The position numbers and the translations under genes are program-made. From Gemmatimonadota bacterium (GTDB taxonomy: Bacteria > Latescibacterota > UBA2968 > UBA8231): 28,864 nt of DNA. The stretch is taken from assembly GCA_018673255.1 (NCBI GenBank), contig JABHDC010000093.1, positions 1-28,864 of the forward strand. The letters run 5' to 3'. Under the pieces are notes generated by a model, which worked only from the letters and a program-made list of their open reading frames with translations, did no database searches and had not been told where the DNA came from. Positions 23,553-28,864 of the stretch are shown piece after piece. Within the stretch, counting starts at the first letter, position 1. The number at the start of each line of letters is the position of its first letter.

Positions 23553-24029
23553 ATGACACAGATTGATGACAGCTGGTATCGACGCCTACCGGGTATTCCT
23601 GATCACATATCCAGTGGTGGCATCGTCGCACGCGCCGAGGGTGACGTGTGTCTCATTGCCCTGGCCGGCGAACGTCACAGCCCGGGCTACATCATGCCGA
23701 AGGGTACGGTGGAATCAGGAGAGAGTCTGGAAGAGACGGCACGACGGGAGATTCTCGAAGAGGCCGGGATTCGCGAATTGTCGCTCGTGCGGAAACTGGG
23801 CGTGCTGGAAAGACTGTCTTTCAACAAGGATCTGTGGGTGACGACCCACGTGTTCCTGTTCACGACGACCCAGGTCGAGGCGACACCGACAGACGCCGAG
23901 ATCCACGATCACATGGTGTGGGGTCCCATCGACGATCTGCCTCACATTCTCTGGCCCGATCAGAAACGCTGCATCCTTGCCAATCGCATCGAGATCATGA
24001 CGGTGTTGGGTCTCGATCCGACAACTTGA
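23553..24029 (+). CDS. Nudix hydrolase
   Basis: 158 residues from the ATG at 23553. The in-frame sequence further upstream (back to 22434) is antisense to the lactonase gene and is not coding. The Nudix box fits the consensus GX5EX7REUXEEXGU at residues 51-73: Gly51, Glu57, Arg65-Glu66, Glu69-Glu70, Gly72 in GTVESGESLEETARREILEE then AGI. A preceding YIMPKG is typical of the bis(5'-nucleosyl)-tetraphosphatase/diadenosine polyphosphate and RppH-like group. It cleaves a nucleoside diphosphate linked to another moiety; the exact substrate is unknown. Transcribed divergently from the sulfatase operon and convergent with ada. No strong ribosome binding site. Confidence 0.9.
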   Translation: MTQIDDSWYRRLPGIPDHISSGGIVARAEGDVCLIALAGERHSPGYIMPKGTVESGESLEETARREILEEAGIRELSLVRKLGVLERLSFNKDLWVTTHVFLFTTTQVEATPTDAEIHDHMVWGPIDDLPHILWPDQKRCILANRIEIMTVLGLDPTT

Positions 24030-24139
24030 GCGCCAGAGCGCCTCGCTGGCCTCCCGCCGCCCGATGCAGCCACGATCCATCCGCACCAGATACCGAATCA
24101 GCCCCTCTTGATCCACCCCGACCTGGCTGCTGAGTCTCC

Positions 24140-25180
24140 TCAGCCCTCCAGTTCCAGCAGACGCTGCTTGCGCCACACGCCACCGCCATAGCCGGTTGGC
24201 GATCCATCGGCGCCAATCACCCGATGGCAGGGTATCACGATGGCCATCCGGTTATCACCATTGCTGCCTGCCACGGCGCGCACCGCCGTCGGTCGGCCGA
24301 TCGCGGCGGCCAGGTCACGATAGCTGCAGGTGGTGCCATACGGGATCTGCCTCAGCTGTTTCCACACCTGCAACTGAAATGGCGTACCCAATGGACACAG
24401 TGGCACGCTGAAGGACTGAATCTTCGCCTCGAAATACTCACCCAGTTCCGAAGCCAGGATCGTGAGGATCTCGTTTGTCCCGGGCACCAACTGGGCCTCG
24501 AGCCGCCGACCGAGACGACGCACCTGCGGCTCGAGTCGTTCGGGCTCGGCAAACTCCAGCAGATACAGTCCGTCGTCACTGGCCGCTGCCACCATGGGTC
24601 CAAGTGGGGTCGCCAGGCGCTGCACAAACAGGGGGATCGCCGTCGTCGACGTCGGCGCCGCACCCAGCAGTTCACGAAAGGCCGCATTGAATCCACTCAA
24701 CGATTCGTAGCCATGCTCGAAGGCCACTCGTGCGACCGGCAGCCCATCCTGCACACGATGCAACGCCAGTCCCAGCCGGCGGGCGCGCGCAAAGGCATGG
24801 AATGTTGTGCCGTGGGTGGTCTTGAACCAGCGTCGTACGCGATCCGGGTGCAGACCCGCCTCACGCAGATCCGCATCCGTCCAGCGTCGTGTGGGTTCCT
24901 CGTCGAGTCGGGCCAGCAGAGGCGTCAACCAGTCCGGCTCCTGTCCCGGCGTATCGAGGGGACGGCAGCGTTTACAGGCTCGGTAGCCAGCGTGCTCCGC
25001 TTCTGTGGCGGTCGGATAGAACTCGATGTTCTGGGCCTTCGGCTTGCGCGCCGTGCAACTTGCACGACAGAAAATTCCTGTCGTGCGCACAGCCGTGACG
25101 AAGACCCCGTCGTAGCTGGCATCGGCTGCCATGAAGGCACTCAGCATTTCTGCCTGGGATGGTAGTTGTGTTGTCATCAT
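24140..25180 (-). CDS. ada: Bifunctional Ada methylphosphotriester/O6-methylguanine methyltransferase and transcriptional activator
   Basis: 346 residues from the ATG at 25180; a TTG three codons earlier is possible. With this start the zinc cysteines fall at 38, 42, 69 and 72, the same positions as in E. coli Ada, in TGIFCRASCTARKP and YRACKRCRPL. The first of these accepts methyl groups from phosphotriesters. An AraC-type DNA-binding region follows (about 95-190: HPDRVRRWFKTTHGTTFHAF, then VAFEHGYESLSGFNAAFREL). The C-terminal methyltransferase domain carries the acceptor Cys318 in IPCHRVIG. All three domains are intact. In the classic system methylation turns Ada into an activator of its own gene. 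No Ada box was identified in the upstream interval. Confidence 0.95.
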   Translation of the reverse strand: MMTTQLPSQAEMLSAFMAADASYDGVFVTAVRTTGIFCRASCTARKPKAQNIEFYPTATEAEHAGYRACKRCRPLDTPGQEPDWLTPLLARLDEEPTRRWTDADLREAGLHPDRVRRWFKTTHGTTFHAFARARRLGLALHRVQDGLPVARVAFEHGYESLSGFNAAFRELLGAAPTSTTAIPLFVQRLATPLGPMVAAASDDGLYLLEFAEPERLEPQVRRLGRRLEAQLVPGTNEILTILASELGEYFEAKIQSFSVPLCPLGTPFQLQVWKQLRQIPYGTTCSYRDLAAAIGRPTAVRAVAGSNGDNRMAIVIPCHRVIGADGSPTGYGGGVWRKQRLLELEG

Positions 25181-25318
25181 GCAGAACAAGATCGTGTGCC
25201 TGAGGCCATCTCTCTACCGAAAACTTCGCAGAGAACTCCATTCGTGGACAACCCTCCGGGATCTGTGCACCTTGAGCCAGGAAGCCCGACACGAGCCACG
25301 ACGCCTGGAACAGACACG

Positions 25319-27124
25319 ATGATGAGACCCTTGCTGGCCGCCATCCGCCTTGCCACCCCTGCCCTCGCTCTGCTCCTCATCGCTGCCGCGACTTCAGCCC
25401 AGGCGCCGGAATACGGGGGCCTGCCATCGAAGAAATTGATCGAATACGGCTGGGACGTTCCCTCCCCTGGTGAGGTGCTGGAATCGGTGCGCCAGATGGA
25501 GGAACGGCCCTTTGATGGTGTCATCTTCCGGCTGAATGACTACAACCACGCCTTCGACACGCAGAGGTGGCCTCGCGCCGCCCTCGAGCCTCAGATGGCC
25601 CAACTTGAGGCCATTGAGTGGGAGCGCTTCAGCGACAATTTTCTGACCCTCTATGCAGCTAACCGTGACGGCATGGACTGGTTCGACGACGACCACTGGG
25701 AGGCGATTCAGGCCAATCTTCGTCTCACAGCCGAAGCGGCACGTCGCGGCGGCTGTGTGGGCGTCGTCTTTGACCCCGAGCCCTATGGGCCGAATCCCTG
25801 GCTGCTGTCCGAGACCGCACCCGGCCATGATTTCGCCAGTACCGCCGCGCAGGTACGTCGCCGGGGCGCACAGTTCATGAATGCCCTGCAAGCCGAGCTG
25901 CCCACCGTGCGCATCCTGAGCCTCTACCAGCTCAGCGTTGTGTCGGGCATGTTCGAGATTGCCGATCCGGTTCGCATCGCTGCTCAGCTGGAAGGCCATC
26001 ATTACGGTCTCCTGCCTGCCTTCATCGATGGCATGCTCGACGTCATCGGTCCGCAGGCAATGCTCATCGACGGCAATGAGCCGGCCTACTACTACGAGGA
26101 CGAAGCACCCTTTGCGTGGGCCTACCAGTCTCTGACGCAGGGAGCCCAACGTCTGATCAGCCCCGCGAACCGGGCCACCTACCGGCGACAGTCCCAGGTC
26201 GGCATGGCCATCTACTACGATCAGGTTCTCGGCCTGCGCACTCCTCCACAAGCATTTGCCGCCCACTATCTGACGCCTGAGCAGCGCCTCGACTTTCTGT
26301 CCCACAATGTCTACTGGTCTCTGACCACCGCTGATGAATACGCCTGGTTCTATTCCGAGCGGGCCAACTGGTGGACCGGAGAGCTCGTGGAAGGTGTCGA
26401 TGAAGCGGTGGCTCTGGGGCGTTCCAGGGCCCAGACCCGTCAGCCACTGGGTTTCGAACTCGACAGCATGATGGCCGCGGCCCAGCGCCACATGTCAGAA
26501 GAACTCAAAGCCCGAGTCGAGATCCGAACGGCGATGATTCCGCGACGCGGGGCCTCTCTGTCTCCTCCTGTCATCGATGGCCACTTCGATGATCCGGCGT
26601 GGTCGTCCGCTGCCCAGTTGGCCCCATTTCAGGAACCGGCAACTCGCTATCGCGAACTTGTGGCGACGACGACAACCAGAGTTCTCTGGGATGAGGATGC
26701 CATCTATCTGGCCGTCGATTGTACCGAGCCCGAACCGGACCGCATCGAGCGCCAAGGACAGAAGCGTGACGATCCGATCTGGGCCGGTGATGACCTGGAA
26801 GTCATCATCGGCGTCGGGGATGACGATGACTACGTGCACTTCATCGTCAATCCCGACAATGTGCAGTGGGACGGTCACTCGACGCCGGAGGGCGATGACC
26901 TGAGTTGGGATGCCGGCTGGGAGAGTGCGGTGACCATGTCTGCAGGTGGGTGGTCGGCGGAATTGCGACTACCCTGGGAGGCTCTGGAGAGCGAGGCGGG
27001 GGGCACCCGTCGTGTACAACTGTGTCGGGCTCGTGCCGGCAATACGGAACTCAGTTGCTGGTCTGGGGTGATGCGCCTGTTCCTTGAGACAGATCGTTTC
27101 GGCCAGTGGACCTTTGCGCCATAA
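25319..27124 (+). CDS. Secreted protein with TIM-barrel-like region and C-terminal CBM9-like domain
   Basis: 601 residues starting MMRPLLAAIRLATPALALLL, a signal peptide ending near ATSAQA, so exported. Residues about 40-400 form an uncharacterised barrel-like region: KKLIEYGWDVPSPGEV, RPFDGVIFRLNDYNH, GCVGVVFDPEPYGPNPW (acidic residues placed like glycosidase catalysts), MLIDGNEPAYYYEDE. Residues 416-601 are a CBM9-like (DOMON-related) sugar-binding domain: PPVIDGHFDDPAWSSA, then WDEDAIYLAVDC, DDLEVIIGVGDDDDYVHFIV, WSAELRLPWEAL. A role in sensing or degrading extracellular polysaccharide is likely, with no proven activity. The next gene starts 29 nt later and shares the CBM9-like domain, so the two form an operon. 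Divergent from ada. Confidence 0.75.
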   Translation: MMRPLLAAIRLATPALALLLIAAATSAQAPEYGGLPSKKLIEYGWDVPSPGEVLESVRQMEERPFDGVIFRLNDYNHAFDTQRWPRAALEPQMAQLEAIEWERFSDNFLTLYAANRDGMDWFDDDHWEAIQANLRLTAEAARRGGCVGVVFDPEPYGPNPWLLSETAPGHDFASTAAQVRRRGAQFMNALQAELPTVRILSLYQLSVVSGMFEIADPVRIAAQLEGHHYGLLPAFIDGMLDVIGPQAMLIDGNEPAYYYEDEAPFAWAYQSLTQGAQRLISPANRATYRRQSQVGMAIYYDQVLGLRTPPQAFAAHYLTPEQRLDFLSHNVYWSLTTADEYAWFYSERANWWTGELVEGVDEAVALGRSRAQTRQPLGFELDSMMAAAQRHMSEELKARVEIRTAMIPRRGASLSPPVIDGHFDDPAWSSAAQLAPFQEPATRYRELVATTTTRVLWDEDAIYLAVDCTEPEPDRIERQGQKRDDPIWAGDDLEVIIGVGDDDDYVHFIVNPDNVQWDGHSTPEGDDLSWDAGWESAVTMSAGGWSAELRLPWEALESEAGGTRRVQLCRARAGNTELSCWSGVMRLFLETDRFGQWTFAP

Positions 27125-27153
27125 CCACGCCCCACAAGAAACCGACCAACTTG

Positions 27154-28864
27154 ATGCGAAACTGCCGGGCTGGCCTCCTCTCCCTCGTCCTAACCATCGT
27201 GCCATGGCAGGCGATCGCCGAGGAGAGTGCCCCGCCCGAAATTCCGCCTGATGCAGTGGTGTCAACCGACAGTCTCACCATCCCACAACCAGCGAACTCG
27301 GCGCCCACCACGCCCACGCCCACGCCACGGCCGCGGCTGTCGGTGCCGACTGTCCATGGCGAGCCGACAGTGGACGGCGATCTGAGTGATCCTTTCTGGC
27401 AACATGCCGCGCGGACCAGTGGTTTCACTCAGTATGATCATGACAAACTGGCTCCACTACAGCCCTGGATTCTGATTGCAGCCACGGATGAGGGACTCTT
27501 CATCGCCATGGATGCCCCGCGTCCCGAGGGGGCAGTGACTCGAGCTCTACTGACCGAACGGGATGCAGCGATCTACACGGAAGACACCTTCGAGTTCTTC
27601 CTGCAGCCGCCGGGCCTGAGCGATGGCACCTTCTACCAGTTCATGGTCAGTGCCCGCGGTACTCGTTTCGATGCACTGCGCTCCTTTGAGCATGTCGACG
27701 TCGGTGGCTACTCACCTGAGTGGCGGGCAGCGACCTCACAGCATGCTGATGGCTGGACAGCCGAGGCCGCGATTCCCTATGCCGCCCTGGGGCTGAGCGG
27801 GCCAGTCAACCCAGGCCAGGTGTGGCGTGCAAACTTCTGTCTGGACAGTTCGGCCGGCTTCACCCACGCCGTGACCTGGTCCTACACGTCGGGCAATTTC
27901 GCCCTCCCGGACTTCTTCGGTGAACTGCTTTTCACCGGCACGTCACGCACACTGCGTCAGAGCGGCTTCGCTGGCTTTTCGGAAGGTGAGCCAGAGGTCT
28001 CCTTCTCCCTCGTCGGCGATTTCCAGCCCATCGTCACCGTCACAGGCGAGCTCCTCGACTCAGCCGGCACTTCGGTCTATCGCAATCAGATGCGCCTGCG
28101 GGACACGAAATCCGTCGATGTCCGACCACCCGCATTAACGACCGGGACCTACACACTGAGCCTCGATGGTCGTGATGAAGATGGCCACCCCCTCTTCTAC
28201 CAGAATCTCAGATTTCGTACGGCCAAAGCCTTCGATCTGGCAGTCAGCAACTATCCCCATGCCGGCTACACACACTTTGCCGTCAACGCCCGCGGCATCA
28301 AGGATCCCGTCGACCGCGTACGGGTTCGGCTCACGGCTGAGGATGGTCGTGAAGTGGGTGAAGTGGATCTTCCGCTCGAGGCAGGCCTGGGCGAGGCGCG
28401 TTTCCCCCATCGCGATCTGACACCAGGTGCATACACCGTTCTCGCTCAGGCGTTGGCTGTAGATGGCACCGTTCTGGAAGAAGCCAGACAAGCTCTGCGA
28501 ATCTTTCCGTTGCCGTCGTGGTGGGACAATGAACTCGGTATCGATCATTCGGTGCCTCCGCCCTTCGAGCCAGTGGCGGAGAAGGATGGTGTGCTCTCGA
28601 TCTGGGGCAGGGACTATGCATTCGGACCCAGAGTGATCCCGCGACAGATCCGCAGTCAGGGTCGGGAACTGCTGGCCCACCCCATCGAGCTGCTCTTCAG
28701 GACCGGGGATCAATCGATTGACTTGGCTGCCCTGACGGCAATACCAGGCGAGAGTTTCCCGGATGCCGTCAGTCGGCTGGCCTCAGCACCATTGGGGCAG
28801 GGCGGCTCGCTGTCGGTGCAGACAACAGTCGAATTCGATGGCTTTGTGCGCTTTGATCTCACCA
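27154..28864 (+). CDS. Secreted CBM9-like and GH123-like (DUF6067-type) protein, 3'-truncated by the window edge
   Basis: Open from the ATG at 27154 to the window end, 570 codons without a stop. A signal peptide (MRNCRAGLLSLVLTIVPWQA then IAEE) is followed by a Pro/Thr-rich linker (residues 44-65). Residues about 66-265 are a CBM9-like domain: EPTVDGDLSDPFWQ, EDTFEFFLQPPG, GWTAEAAIPYAALGL. Residues about 270-450 look like beta-sandwich repeats (TGTYTLSLDGRDEDG, LTPGAYTVLAQ). From residue 456, WWDNELGIDHSVPPPFEPV and GVLSIWGRDYAFG, then LLAHPIELLF, resemble the N-terminal part of GH123-like/DUF6067 proteins, whose known relatives are beta-N-acetylgalactosaminidases. The catalytic barrel would lie beyond the window. 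It probably acts with the preceding gene on an extracellular glycan. Confidence 0.75.
   Translation, partial: MRNCRAGLLSLVLTIVPWQAIAEESAPPEIPPDAVVSTDSLTIPQPANSAPTTPTPTPRPRLSVPTVHGEPTVDGDLSDPFWQHAARTSGFTQYDHDKLAPLQPWILIAATDEGLFIAMDAPRPEGAVTRALLTERDAAIYTEDTFEFFLQPPGLSDGTFYQFMVSARGTRFDALRSFEHVDVGGYSPEWRAATSQHADGWTAEAAIPYAALGLSGPVNPGQVWRANFCLDSSAGFTHAVTWSYTSGNFALPDFFGELLFTGTSRTLRQSGFAGFSEGEPEVSFSLVGDFQPIVTVTGELLDSAGTSVYRNQMRLRDTKSVDVRPPALTTGTYTLSLDGRDEDGHPLFYQNLRFRTAKAFDLAVSNYPHAGYTHFAVNARGIKDPVDRVRVRLTAEDGREVGEVDLPLEAGLGEARFPHRDLTPGAYTVLAQALAVDGTVLEEARQALRIFPLPSWWDNELGIDHSVPPPFEPVAEKDGVLSIWGRDYAFGPRVIPRQIRSQGRELLAHPIELLFRTGDQSIDLAALTAIPGESFPDAVSRLASAPLGQGGSLSVQTTVEFDGFVRFDLT

Noticed and set aside
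24129..24144. Small hairpin GCTGAG/CTCAGC between the Nudix and ada genes as a terminator
   Set aside because: Only 6 bp, no U-tract, and it overlaps the ada stop; too weak to annotate.
1..28864. tRNA, rRNA, CRISPR arrays, riboswitches or phage genes
   Set aside because: No cloverleaf-like segments, regularly spaced repeats, conserved RNA motifs or phage structural genes were seen by eye; a covariance-model scan was not possible here.

Overview
The window is a bacterial, GC-rich, densely packed chromosomal segment. It is built around an eleven-gene respiratory complex I operon (nuoABCDHIJKLMN, about 7.2-17.0 kb, + strand). On either side lie genes typical of heterotrophs that degrade complex organic matter: a GH4 glycosidase end, two PhyH-type dioxygenases, a sulfatase, a mandelate-racemase-like enzyme, an SMP-30 lactonase, and two secreted proteins with CBM9-like domains. 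This mixture is common in uncultivated marine or soil lineages such as Latescibacterota, Poribacteria or Planctomycetota-like groups. That placement is inference; no rRNA or other phylogenetic marker is present.

Layout. 1-436: 3' end of a GH4 glycosidase with a very basic tail, then a strong hairpin. 786-3113 (- strand): an M14-type metallopeptidase-like protein, a small lipoprotein and a small helix-turn-helix protein. 3161-3604: a transposase-like C-terminal remnant and a long imperfect inverted repeat, the only sign of mobile DNA. 3655-4503 (+): an unassigned TIM-barrel-like protein, convergent with 4693-6018 (-), a receiver domain fused to a metallo-beta-lactamase-fold hydrolase. 6241-7128 (+): a PhyH dioxygenase with its own terminator. 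7212-17024 (+): the nuo operon, with genes overlapping or nearly touching throughout. NuoE, NuoF and NuoG are absent, nuoD running directly into nuoH, so the complex encoded here has no NADH-oxidising module. A 25-codon mini-ORF joins nuoH to nuoI, and nuoN ends inside a perfect hairpin.

17132-23402 (- strand): a compact six-gene operon, transcribed SMP-30 lactonase, cysteine synthase, YeiH-type sulfate exporter, cytoplasmic sulfatase, mandelate-racemase-like protein, PhyH dioxygenase. Three consecutive gaps are exactly 10 nt. Its logic suggests intracellular breakdown of a sulfated organic acid or sugar, with the freed sulfate exported or the sulfur assimilated. This is the most interesting candidate system. 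A divergent intergenic region (23403-23552) with two inverted repeats separates it from a Nudix hydrolase. A complete three-domain Ada methyltransferase follows (-). The window ends in two + strand genes for secreted CBM9-like proteins, the second of which runs off the edge and resembles the GH123-like/DUF6067 group.
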